64,000 bases of DNA from Streptomyces sp. L-9-10. Lineage in GTDB: Bacteria; Actinomycetota; Actinomycetes; Streptomycetales; Streptomycetaceae. Shown here in pieces: positions 42,869-50,173 of the stretch. The DNA is taken from NCBI RefSeq assembly GCF_004151105.1, contig NZ_PHRF01000064.1, positions 186,001 to 250,000 of the forward strand, written 5' to 3'. The position numbers were made by a program, and so were the translations under genes. The notes under the pieces were generated by a model, which saw only the letters and a list, made by a program, of their open reading frames with translations, searched no databases and was not told where the DNA came from. The first letter of the stretch is position 1. Each line of letters opens with the position of its first letter.

Positions 42869-44467
42869 GTGATCACCGCAACCGGCGTAGAGCTGCGCGC
42901 CGGCGCCCGTGTCCTCATCGAGTCCGCCTCATTCCGTATCGCCAAGGGCGACCGCATCGGTCTGGTCGGCCGCAACGGAGCGGGCAAGACCACGCTCACC
43001 AAGTGCCTCGCGGGCGAGGGCGTTCCCGCCGCCGGCACCATCACCCGCTCGGGCGAGGTGGGCTATCTGCCGCAGGACCCGCGCACCGGCGACCTCGACG
43101 TCCTCGCCAGGGACCGCATCCTCTCCGCGCGCGACCTCGACTCCGTGCTCAAGAAGATGCGGGAGAACGAGGACCGGATGGCGAACGGCCAGGGCGCCAC
43201 CCGCGAGAAGGCGATGAAGAAGTACGAGCGCCTGGAGACGGAGTTCCTCACCAAGGGCGGGTACGCCGCCGAGGCCGAGGCCGCCACCATCGCCGCCGCG
43301 CTCGGACTGCCCGACCGGGTGCTCGGCCAGCCCCTCCATACGCTCTCCGGCGGTCAGCGGCGCCGCGTCGAGCTGGCGCGCATCCTGTTCTCGGACGCCG
43401 ACACCCTGCTGCTCGACGAGCCCACGAACCACCTCGACGCGGACTCGATCGTCTGGCTGCGCGACTACCTCAAGACGTACCGCGGCGGCTTCATCGTCAT
43501 CTCCCACGATGTCGAACTGGTCGAGACCGTCGTCAACAAGGTCTTCTACCTGGACGCCAACCGCTCGCAGATCGACGTCTACAACATGGGCTGGAAGCTC
43601 TACCAGCAGCAGCGCGAGGCCGACGAGAAGCGCCGCAAGCGCGAGCGCGCCAACGCGGAGAAGAAGGCCTCCGCCCTGAACTCCCAGGCCGACAAGATGC
43701 GCGCCAAGGCCACCAAGACCGTCGCCGCGCAGAACATGGCCCGTCGCGCCGAGCGGCTGCTGTCCGGTCTTGAGGAAGTGCGCCAGTCCGACAAGGTCGC
43801 CAAGCTGCGCTTCCCCGAGCCCGCGCCCTGCGGCAAGACCCCGCTGACGGCCGAGGGACTGTCGAAGTCGTACGGCTCCCTGGAGATCTTCACCGATGTC
43901 GATCTCGCCATCGACAAGGGCTCCCGGGTCGTCATCCTCGGCCTCAACGGCGCGGGCAAGACCACGCTCCTGCGGCTGCTGGCCGGGGTCGAGAAGCCGG
44001 ACACCGGCCAGGTGACCCCCGGACACGGCCTCAAGCTCGGCTACTACGCGCAGGAGCACGAGACCCTCGACCCGGACCGCTCCGTCCTGGAGAACATGCG
44101 GTCCTCCGCCCCCGACCTCGATCTGGTCCAGGTCCGCAAGACCCTGGGCTCCTTCCTCTTCTCCGGGGACGATGTCGACAAGCCGGCCGGGGTGCTCTCC
44201 GGTGGCGAGAAGACCCGGCTGGCACTGGCCACCCTGGTCGTCTCCTCCGCGAACGTGCTGCTGCTCGACGAGCCGACGAACAACCTGGACCCGGCCAGCC
44301 GCGAGGAGATCCTCGGCGCGCTCCGCACGTACAAGGGAGCGGTCATCCTCGTCACCCACGACGAGGGCGCCGTCCACGCGCTGGAACCGGAGCGGATCAT
44401 TCTGCTGCCCGACGGGGTCGAGGACCTCTGGGGAGCGGACTACGCGGACCTGGTCGCGCTCGCCTGA
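42869..44467 (+). CDS. ABC-F family ATPase
   Basis: A 532-residue soluble tandem ATPase acting on the ribosome. The two ABC domains have Walker A VGRNGAGKTTLTK and LGLNGAGKTTLLR, signatures LSGGQRRRVEL and LSGGEKTRLAL, and Walker B DEPTNHLD and DEPTNNLD, the ABC-F form. The charged linker (residues ~240-310, EKRRKRERANAEKKAS) is helical. No membrane domain. It may be a translation factor or a resistance protein; the linker length does not decide. The start is a GTG behind GGAG. Confidence 0.92.
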   Translation: MITATGVELRAGARVLIESASFRIAKGDRIGLVGRNGAGKTTLTKCLAGEGVPAAGTITRSGEVGYLPQDPRTGDLDVLARDRILSARDLDSVLKKMRENEDRMANGQGATREKAMKKYERLETEFLTKGGYAAEAEAATIAAALGLPDRVLGQPLHTLSGGQRRRVELARILFSDADTLLLDEPTNHLDADSIVWLRDYLKTYRGGFIVISHDVELVETVVNKVFYLDANRSQIDVYNMGWKLYQQQREADEKRRKRERANAEKKASALNSQADKMRAKATKTVAAQNMARRAERLLSGLEEVRQSDKVAKLRFPEPAPCGKTPLTAEGLSKSYGSLEIFTDVDLAIDKGSRVVILGLNGAGKTTLLRLLAGVEKPDTGQVTPGHGLKLGYYAQEHETLDPDRSVLENMRSSAPDLDLVQVRKTLGSFLFSGDDVDKPAGVLSGGEKTRLALATLVVSSANVLLLDEPTNNLDPASREEILGALRTYKGAVILVTHDEGAVHALEPERIILLPDGVEDLWGADYADLVALA

Positions 44468-44509
44468 GGACCCCCGTCCCAGAGCACCCGGTCGTCGGCC
44501 CGAGTACAT

Positions 44510-44808
44510 GATCCACGCGCGTGATCGACTCCATATGGATCATTTCGGCTCAGCAGTGATCCCTCATCTGTGTGAGTACGTCTCGTATCACGGCGTGGTG
44601 CGTGACCGATCGGGCCGACCGCACCATGATCCGCGCCGTTTCGGGCGCGGGGGTCCTGACCTGGCACTTCGCCCGGAGCTTTGGGTAAAGGTCCCGGTGA
44701 CCGCGTAGGGAATACGCGATTCCGGTCGTGCTCGAACCCTGGAGCAGGGCAAAGCTTGTCGTGCGGACCTTGCCGAATGGGTGGCCAGGAAGCCCGCGAG
44801 GGGTGATC
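44510..44808. promoter_or_regulatory. GATC-rich control region of gbn
   Basis: Seven GATC sites lie at 44510, 44523, 44538, 44558, 44608, 44628 and 44805. The first six fall in 122 bp with spacings of 13, 15, 20, 50 and 20. A GATC would be expected roughly once per several hundred bases at this GC content. The downstream gene encodes a GATC-binding protein, so autoregulation is likely. A small dyad CGCGTA-N5-TACGCG lies at 44702-44718. No other gene fits in this 380-bp gap. Confidence 0.65.
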
Positions 44809-44847
44809 ATGAGAAGTCCAGAGCGCACTTCCCATGAGGAGGCACGG

Positions 44848-45069
44848 GTGGCCGAGACTCTGAAGAAGGGCAGCCGGGTAACCGGCGCCGCGCGCGACAA
44901 GCTCGCGGCAGACCTGAAGAAGAAATACGACAACGGTGCGAGCATCCGGGCGCTGGCCGAGGAAACAGGCCGCTCCTACGGATTCGTCCACCGGATGCTC
45001 AGCGAGTCCGGAGTCACGCTGCGGGGACGCGGCGGAGCGACGCGAGGCAAGAAGGCCGCATCGGCCTGA
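44848..45069 (+). CDS. gbn: Gbn-type GATC-binding nucleoid-associated protein
   Basis: A 73-residue basic helix-turn-helix protein. DNGASIRALAEETGRSYGFVHRMLSESG forms the HTH; the tail GRGGATRGKKAASA is basic. It matches in length and sequence character the S. coelicolor SCO1839 product, described as a GATC-binding nucleoid protein that influences development and antibiotic production. The start is a GTG with AGGAGG five bases upstream. The preceding promoter region is full of GATC sites and an 18-bp palindrome with two GATCs follows the gene. Confidence 0.88.
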   Translation: MAETLKKGSRVTGAARDKLAADLKKKYDNGASIRALAEETGRSYGFVHRMLSESGVTLRGRGGATRGKKAASA

Positions 45070-45119
45070 CGACCGAGCGCGACTCCTCCTGGCCACCGGT
45101 TCGGATGGTGGCCACCCGA

Positions 45120-45137
45120 GGCGATCGTACGATCGCC
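45120..45137. promoter_or_regulatory. 18-bp perfect palindrome with two GATCs
   Basis: GGCGATCGTACGATCGCC is a perfect palindrome holding GATC at 45123 and 45131. It lies between gbn and the enoyl-CoA hydratase gene, about 65 bp before the latter's start. It is a candidate Gbn target or operator of the hydratase. Confidence 0.6.
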
Positions 45138-45200
45138 CAGGTGGTTACTGTGCAGTCACTTAGCTTTGGTTTTCCTGACTGCCCGAACCGGAGGCGCCCC

Positions 45201-45992
45201 ATGACTTCGCTCGAATCAGTACTCGACAAGGACGGCGTACGGCTCACCATCGAGGACGCGGTTGCCACGGTCGCACTGACCAACCCGGCGAAGCGCAACG
45301 CCCAGTCTCCCGCTCTGTGGCGGGCGTTGACGGAAGCCGGGAGGTCACTGCCCGGCACCGTGCGGGTCGTCGTACTGCGGGGCGAGGGCAAGTCCTTCTC
45401 CGCGGGGCTCGACCGGCAGGCGTTCACCCCCGAGGGGTTCGACGGCGAGCCGTCCTTCCTGGATCTCGCGCGGGAATCCGACGAGGACCTCGACGCGGCC
45501 ATCGCCGGGTACCAGGAGGGGTTCGGCTGGCTGCGCCGTCCCGACATCGTGTCGATCGCGGCCGTTCAGGGGCATGCGATCGGGGCCGGCTTCCAACTGG
45601 CTCTCGCCTGTGACCTGCGAGTCGTCGCGTCCGACGTGCAGTTCGCCATGCGCGAGACGAGTCTCGGCCTGGTCCCCGACCTCACCGGCACCCATCCACT
45701 GGTCGGACTGGTCGGCTACGCCCGCGCGTTGGAGATCTGCGCCACGGGCCGCTTCGTACAGGCCGAGGAAGCGGAGCGTACGGGGCTCGCCAATCTGGTG
45801 GTGCCCGCCGACGAACTCGACGCGGCGGCAAGCGATCTGGCGGGCGCGCTGCTGGCCGCGCCGCGGGACGCGCTGATCGAGACGAAGGCGCTCCTTCAGG
45901 GCGCGTCCGGCCGTACCTTCGAGTCCCAGCGTGCCGCCGAGCGCGCCGCGCAGGGGCGCCGGCTCCGGGACCTGGCGGGCCTCGCCGACTGA
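45201..45992 (+). CDS. enoyl-CoA hydratase/isomerase family protein
   Basis: A 263-residue crotonase-fold protein. The acyl-CoA oxyanion-hole segments are KSFSAGLDRQAF and GHAIGAGFQLALACDLRV; ETSLGLVPDLTGTHPLV carries the position of the usual catalytic acid, here Glu/Asp-poor, so hydration versus isomerisation cannot be assigned. The start is the ATG of MTSLESVLDK behind GGAGG. It follows gbn by about 130 bp. Confidence 0.85.
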   Translation: MTSLESVLDKDGVRLTIEDAVATVALTNPAKRNAQSPALWRALTEAGRSLPGTVRVVVLRGEGKSFSAGLDRQAFTPEGFDGEPSFLDLARESDEDLDAAIAGYQEGFGWLRRPDIVSIAAVQGHAIGAGFQLALACDLRVVASDVQFAMRETSLGLVPDLTGTHPLVGLVGYARALEICATGRFVQAEEAERTGLANLVVPADELDAAASDLAGALLAAPRDALIETKALLQGASGRTFESQRAAERAAQGRRLRDLAGLAD

Positions 45993-46103
45993 CGGACCGA
46001 CGCACGGGCCCGTCCGCGCGGAGACCCACGCGCCCGTCCGCGCGGACTCCCGGCCCTGCCCACGTGCCCACGCGCCCTCGCGGGGGCCCGTCACGCCGTT
46101 GTC

Positions 46104-46856
46104 TCAGCCTTCGCGACCCACACCCACCGCCGTGACCAGTACGGCCACCGACGGCGCGCCCGGCAGCGCCGCCGCGAGTCGCGCCCGAACCGCCCGCGCC
46201 ACCTCCAGCGGGCGGTGCCCGGCAGCCGTCGCCAGCTCCACCCGTACATGCCCCGCGGTGATGACCGCCGCGCCGCCCAGCGTCCTGGTCGGATACGCGA
46301 CGCCCGGGACCGCCGACGCCAGCGACTCCGGCTCACCCTCAGGGGCGGCGGCCCGTACCGCGTCCGGCCGTCCCCCGTCCGGCCCAGCGGGCGCCGCGGT
46401 CCCGGCCGGCGGTCCCGCCGCGGATTTCCCGGAGGGACCGAGCAGGGCCGTCACACGCAGATCGACTTCCGCGACCCGTAGCCCCAGCCGCTTCGTCGCA
46501 CCGGCGAACAGCACCTCGCGCAGCCGCTCCGCCACGGCGGGCAGCGGTTCGGCGGGACCCGCGGCGAACTCCCCGTCGATGCGCAGCGGACCGGGCGGCA
46601 GCGCGCTGGGCGGGGGCGGCACGGCGGGCCGGCCGGCTCCTTCCGGATCGGCCAGGGAGAGCCGCAGTCGGCCCAGCACGGCACCCGTCACCTCCGTCGC
46701 GGCCAGGCGCAGTTCGTCCGCCGCCGCGCGCTCCGACAGCCACGCGCCGTCCCGTGGCCCGCCGAGCGGCAGCAGCCTGCCCAGGCCGAGTTGTTGTCGT
46801 ACCGCGGCCGTCCATCCGCCGGTGCCGAGCCCATCGGGGTTGTACGCAGTCGTCAT
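46104..46856 (-). CDS. conserved hypothetical next to the Asp23 operon
   Basis: A 250-residue protein with Ala/Pro-rich composition. Its C-terminal segment GHVRVELATAAGHRPLEVARAVRARLAAALP, followed by PSVAVLVTAVGV, resembles the strand-helix-strand of Asp23/Gls24 domains, and an earlier REVLFAGATKRLGLRVAEVDLRVTALL repeats that pattern. It may be a divergent, doubled relative of the neighbouring envelope proteins. The start is the Met of MTTAYNPDGLG behind GGAGGA. It is divergent from the Asp23 operon, so it may share its control. Confidence 0.55.
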   Translation of the reverse strand: MTTAYNPDGLGTGGWTAAVRQQLGLGRLLPLGGPRDGAWLSERAAADELRLAATEVTGAVLGRLRLSLADPEGAGRPAVPPPPSALPPGPLRIDGEFAAGPAEPLPAVAERLREVLFAGATKRLGLRVAEVDLRVTALLGPSGKSAAGPPAGTAAPAGPDGGRPDAVRAAAPEGEPESLASAVPGVAYPTRTLGGAAVITAGHVRVELATAAGHRPLEVARAVRARLAAALPGAPSVAVLVTAVGVGREG

Positions 46857-46944
46857 TCCTCCAGCCTGCCGTATCCACGCGGCGGGATGAGGCAAGCGCA
46901 CCTAGTGTGGGCAGCGGAGTCCACCACCGCCCGGGAAGGAACGA

Positions 46945-47442
46945 ATGGCGATGTCAGACACCGCACCCCGTAACCAGTCCGCGCCGTCAGGCAGGAAGCC
47001 GTCGGCCGACGAGGGGGGAAGCAGCCCCGTCACCAAGCGCGGCGGCGGCCCGCCCGCCTCCCGCGGCCGTACCACCATCGCCGACGGCGTGGTGGAGAAG
47101 ATCGCCGGGCTCGCGGCACGCGACGTCCTCGGTGTGCACGCCCTGGGCAGCGGGATGTCCCGCACGTTCGGCGCCGTGCGCGACCGGGTCCCCGGCAGCA
47201 CCAGGTCCGTCAGCCGCGGCGTGAAGGCCGAGGTCGGCGAGGTACAGACGGCGCTCGACCTGGAGATCGTCGTCGACTACGGAGTCTCGATCACCGAAGT
47301 CGCCGCCGTCGTACGGGAGAACGTCATCGCGGCGGTCGAGCGGATGACGGGACTTGAGGTCGTCGAGGTCAACATCGCGGTCAGTGACGTGAAGCTGCCC
47401 GACGAGGAAGATGACGACGAGTCGGACACACGGCTTCAGTGA
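46945..47442 (+). CDS. Asp23/Gls24-family envelope stress protein
   Basis: A 165-residue protein with a disordered polar N-terminus and the Asp23 domain from about residue 42: TTIADGVVEKIAGLAARDVLGVHALG, LDLEIVVDYGVSITEVAAVVRENVI and TGLEVVEVNIAVSDV. Such proteins coat the membrane and help withstand cell-wall and alkaline stress, anchored through AmaP. It is the first of five rightward genes with tight spacing, including a second Asp23 copy. An ATG two codons later is an alternative start. Confidence 0.9.
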   Translation: MAMSDTAPRNQSAPSGRKPSADEGGSSPVTKRGGGPPASRGRTTIADGVVEKIAGLAARDVLGVHALGSGMSRTFGAVRDRVPGSTRSVSRGVKAEVGEVQTALDLEIVVDYGVSITEVAAVVRENVIAAVERMTGLEVVEVNIAVSDVKLPDEEDDDESDTRLQ

Positions 47443-47503
47443 CGTCCGTACGCGGCGTGAGGCACCGTACGCGACCGGCAGCGCAGTGGAAGAGGAGCGG
47501 CAC

Positions 47504-47695
47504 ATGAGCATGGCGATGGTCGGCCTGTTGGCCGGTATGGCGCTTGGATTCGCCGGGTACTTCGGCGGCTTCGGAGCCTTTGTGCTGGTGGCCGCGCTGG
47601 GTGTGATCGGGTTCGTGGCCGGGCGCTTCCTGGACGGCGATCTCGAACCCGGCGACCTCTTCCGCAGTCGCGACCGCGACGACCGGCGGCGGTGA
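47504..47695 (+). CDS. DUF2273-type small membrane protein
   Basis: A 63-residue protein with two hydrophobic helices (VGLLAGMALGFAGYFGGFGAFVLVAALGVIGFVAG) and a charged C-terminus (RSRDRDDRRR). Proteins of this size and shape are encoded with Asp23 and AmaP in many Gram-positives. The ATG is behind AGAGGAG. Its stop overlaps the GTG of the next gene (GTGA). Confidence 0.82.
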   Translation: MSMAMVGLLAGMALGFAGYFGGFGAFVLVAALGVIGFVAGRFLDGDLEPGDLFRSRDRDDRRR

Positions 47696-48048
47696 CGCGC
47701 GTGGCCGTGGAACGGGTGGCGGCCGGCGAGCGCGGAGCGACCACGATCGCCGACCGGGTCATCGCGAAGATCGCCGCACAGGCGGCCCGGGAGGCGCTGG
47801 ACGGCGTACCGGAAGGCGGGTCCGCGCCGCACGCCACCGTCACGGTGCGCCACGACAGCGCGCGCGTCCGGATCGGTGTCGAGCTGGAGTATCCGACCGA
47901 CATCGGCCGGCAGTGCGGCGCCGTGCGTCTCAGCGTCGTCCAGCGGATCAAGGCGTTGGCGGACATGGACGTGCCGGAGGTGGAGGTGCGGGTGGACCGG
48001 CTGCACTCCGACCGGTCGGGACTCGCGGCGCAGGGGAGGCTCCGATGA
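47692..48048 (+). CDS. second Asp23/Gls24-family protein
   Basis: A 118-residue protein with an Asp23-like core (TTIADRVIAKIAAQAAREALD, TVTVRHDSARVRIGVELEYPTDI, VRLSVVQRIKALADMDVPEVEVRVDRL). It lacks the N-terminal tail of the first copy. It starts with a GTG overlapping the DUF2273 stop and ends in an ATGA overlap with the next gene, so all three are translationally coupled. Confidence 0.85.
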   Translation: MTRVAVERVAAGERGATTIADRVIAKIAAQAAREALDGVPEGGSAPHATVTVRHDSARVRIGVELEYPTDIGRQCGAVRLSVVQRIKALADMDVPEVEVRVDRLHSDRSGLAAQGRLR

Positions 48049-48695
48049 ACGAACCCGCGCCCGAGGGGGCGGGCGGCGTACGGGAACAGGACCCGTCGGA
48101 CCCCGACACGCGGTACGAGCCCAGGCCCACGCTGTCGGACGACGACGGCCGGCGGGCCGGACGTTTCTGGTCCACGCGCCGGATCCCCGCGGCGCTGGCC
48201 GCGCTGGTCGTTCTCGGCGCGGCGGGACTGCCGCTGTACGACATCGTGGCGGTACGGGCCGGTCAACGCGCGATGTACTGGCGCCGTGCACTCGCCGACC
48301 AGCTGGCCAGGCAGCCGCTCGACGAGACCTGGGTGCTGGTCGCCGCCTGTGTCGCGATGGCGCTCGGACTGTGGCTCCTCGTGCTCGCCCTCACCCCCGG
48401 CCTGCGCGGACTGCTGCCCATGCGCCGCCACTCCCCGCTGGTACGGGCCGGCATCGACCGCGACGCCGCCGCGCTGACGCTGCGCGACCGGGCCATGGAG
48501 GTCTCGGGCATGCGGTCCGCGCGGGTACGGGTGGGCCGCTCCAAGGTGAAGGTGCGGGCCCTCTCCCACTTCCGTGAACTCGACGACGTACGGGACGACC
48601 TGGACAGGGCGCTCCGCGCGGGCATCCGCGAACTGGGCCTCGACCGGTCGCCCGCGCTGACGATGCGTGTCCGCAGGCCCGTCAAGAAGAGGTGA
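48045..48695 (+). CDS. DUF6286-type membrane protein
   Basis: A 216-residue protein with an acidic N-terminal tail, two membrane segments (AALAALVVLGAAGLPLYDIV and VLVAACVAMALGLWLLVLAL) and a C-terminal cytoplasmic Asp23-like fold (DRDAAALTLRDRAMEVSGMRSARVRVG). Such proteins accompany Asp23 and AmaP in actinomycetes. Its ATG overlaps the preceding stop. Function beyond envelope association is unknown. Confidence 0.75.
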   Translation: MNEPAPEGAGGVREQDPSDPDTRYEPRPTLSDDDGRRAGRFWSTRRIPAALAALVVLGAAGLPLYDIVAVRAGQRAMYWRRALADQLARQPLDETWVLVAACVAMALGLWLLVLALTPGLRGLLPMRRHSPLVRAGIDRDAAALTLRDRAMEVSGMRSARVRVGRSKVKVRALSHFRELDDVRDDLDRALRAGIRELGLDRSPALTMRVRRPVKKR

Positions 48696-48705
48696 GGTGA
48701 GGGCG

Positions 48706-49284
48706 ATGATCCGGGTCGTCAACCGCGTACTGCTGGCTCTGCTCGGTCTGGCGCTGCTCTGCGCCGGCGGCGCGGTGCTGGCGCGCGGGCTGGACTGGGC
48801 GGTGCCCTCCTGGTGGCCGTACAGCGGGCAGCGCGATGTGCTGCTGAGCCGTGCCGACCGCGAGCGCTGGCGCGATCAGGGCTGGTGGTGGCCGGTCGTC
48901 ATCGCGGCCCTGGCGGTGCTGGTCGTGCTGGCCCTGTGGTGGTTCTTCGCCCAGCTGCGCCGGGCCCGGATGGCGGAGGTGCTGGTCGACAGCGGCGACG
49001 GTGAGGGCGCGTCGCTGCGTGGGCGGGCGCTGGAGAGCGCCGTCGAGGACGACGCGGAGGCCCTGGACGGCGTGGCCCGCGCCCGCGTACGCCTCACGGG
49101 CCGCCGCACCGCCCCGTCCGCGCGCGTACGCCTCCTCATGGAGCCCCACGCGTCGCCGGGCGGGACACTGAACCTGCTGACGGCGGAGGCGCTGGAACGT
49201 GCGCGGCGGTCGGCGGGGCTGAGGGAACTGCCGGCGGAGGTGCGGTTGCGGGCGGTGAGGCACGGGGCGGAGAGGGTGAGCTGA
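48706..49284 (+). CDS. amaP: AmaP-type alkaline-shock membrane anchor
   Basis: A 192-residue protein with two membrane helices (VLLALLGLALLCAGGAVLARG and WWWPVVIAALAVLVVLALWWFF) flanking an external loop and an Asp23-like cytoplasmic domain (LRGRALESAVEDDAEALDGV to TAEALERARRSAGL). This is the AmaP layout; it anchors Asp23 to the membrane. It is the last gene of the operon, 10 bp after DUF6286. A repetitive 130-bp spacer with GCCGCGGCCGAACGGGAC repeated follows. Confidence 0.85.
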   Translation: MIRVVNRVLLALLGLALLCAGGAVLARGLDWAVPSWWPYSGQRDVLLSRADRERWRDQGWWWPVVIAALAVLVVLALWWFFAQLRRARMAEVLVDSGDGEGASLRGRALESAVEDDAEALDGVARARVRLTGRRTAPSARVRLLMEPHASPGGTLNLLTAEALERARRSAGLRELPAEVRLRAVRHGAERVS

Positions 49285-49413
49285 CGGCCCGTGCGCCGCG
49301 GCCGAACGGGACGCCCGTGAGCCGCGGCCGAACGGGACCGGGACAGGACCTGGACGAGCCCGTCCCGAGCCCGGACCGGACGTACGCGTCGGACCCGAGC
49401 CCGGACGTACGCG

Positions 49414-50169
49414 TCAGAACCCGTGCCGCGTCCCGCCGTCCACCGGCAGCATCACCCCTGTCAGATACGACGCCGCCGGCGACAGCAGGAACGCCGCCGT
49501 CTTCCCGAACTCCTCCGGCCTCCCGTACCGCCGCAGCGGAATCCGGGACTCGCTCGCCGCCCGCGCCGCCTCCGGGTCGCCCGACAGCGCGTCGAGTTCG
49601 CGGACCCGGTCCGTGTCGATACGCGCCGGCAGCAGGCCCACCACCCGGATCCCGCGCGGGCCGACCTCGTTCGCCAGGGACTTGGCGAAGCCGGCCAGGC
49701 CCGGCCGCAGACCGTTGGAGATGGTGAGGCCCGGGACCGGCTCGTGGACCGACGAGGAGAGCACGAGTCCGATGACCCCGCCCTCACCCAGCTCGGCCGC
49801 CGCCTCGCGGGCGACGCGTACCGCGCCCAGGAAGACGGACTCGAACGCCGTCCGCCACTGCTCGTCCGTGTTGTCCGCGGCGGACCCCGGCGCGGGGCCG
49901 CCGACGCTGACCAGGACGCCGTCGAAGCGGCCGAACCGCTCCCTGGCCGTGGCGATCAGCTGTCCCGCCACCGCCGGATCGGCGTTGTCGGCGGCCACTC
50001 CGTACGCGCCGGGACCGATCTCCGCGGCGGCCTCGGTGACGCGCTTCTCGTCGCGGCCCGAGATGACGACCTTCGCCCCGTCCGCGGCGAGCGCCTCCGC
50101 CGCCGCGCGGCCCAGCCCTCGCGATCCGCCGGTGACAACGTATACGCGGTCTTTCAGTCCGAGATCCAT
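49414..50169 (-). CDS. SDR-family protein with non-canonical active site
   Basis: A 251-residue Rossmann SDR with the cofactor loop TGGSRGLGRAAAEA and VVISGRDEKR. In place of the Tyr-x-x-x-Lys catalytic motif it has SNGLR within VPGLTISNGLRPGLAGFAKSLA; the preceding SSSV Ser is present. The LLPARIDTDRV segment is as in FabG-like proteins. It may bind a dinucleotide without the usual dehydrogenase chemistry. The family in Streptomyces appears to keep this change. It is leftward, 4 bp after the GH15 gene stop. Confidence 0.82.
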   Translation of the reverse strand: MDLGLKDRVYVVTGGSRGLGRAAAEALAADGAKVVISGRDEKRVTEAAAEIGPGAYGVAADNADPAVAGQLIATARERFGRFDGVLVSVGGPAPGSAADNTDEQWRTAFESVFLGAVRVAREAAAELGEGGVIGLVLSSSVHEPVPGLTISNGLRPGLAGFAKSLANEVGPRGIRVVGLLPARIDTDRVRELDALSGDPEAARAASESRIPLRRYGRPEEFGKTAAFLLSPAASYLTGVMLPVDGGTRHGF

Positions 50170-50173
50170 GGCC

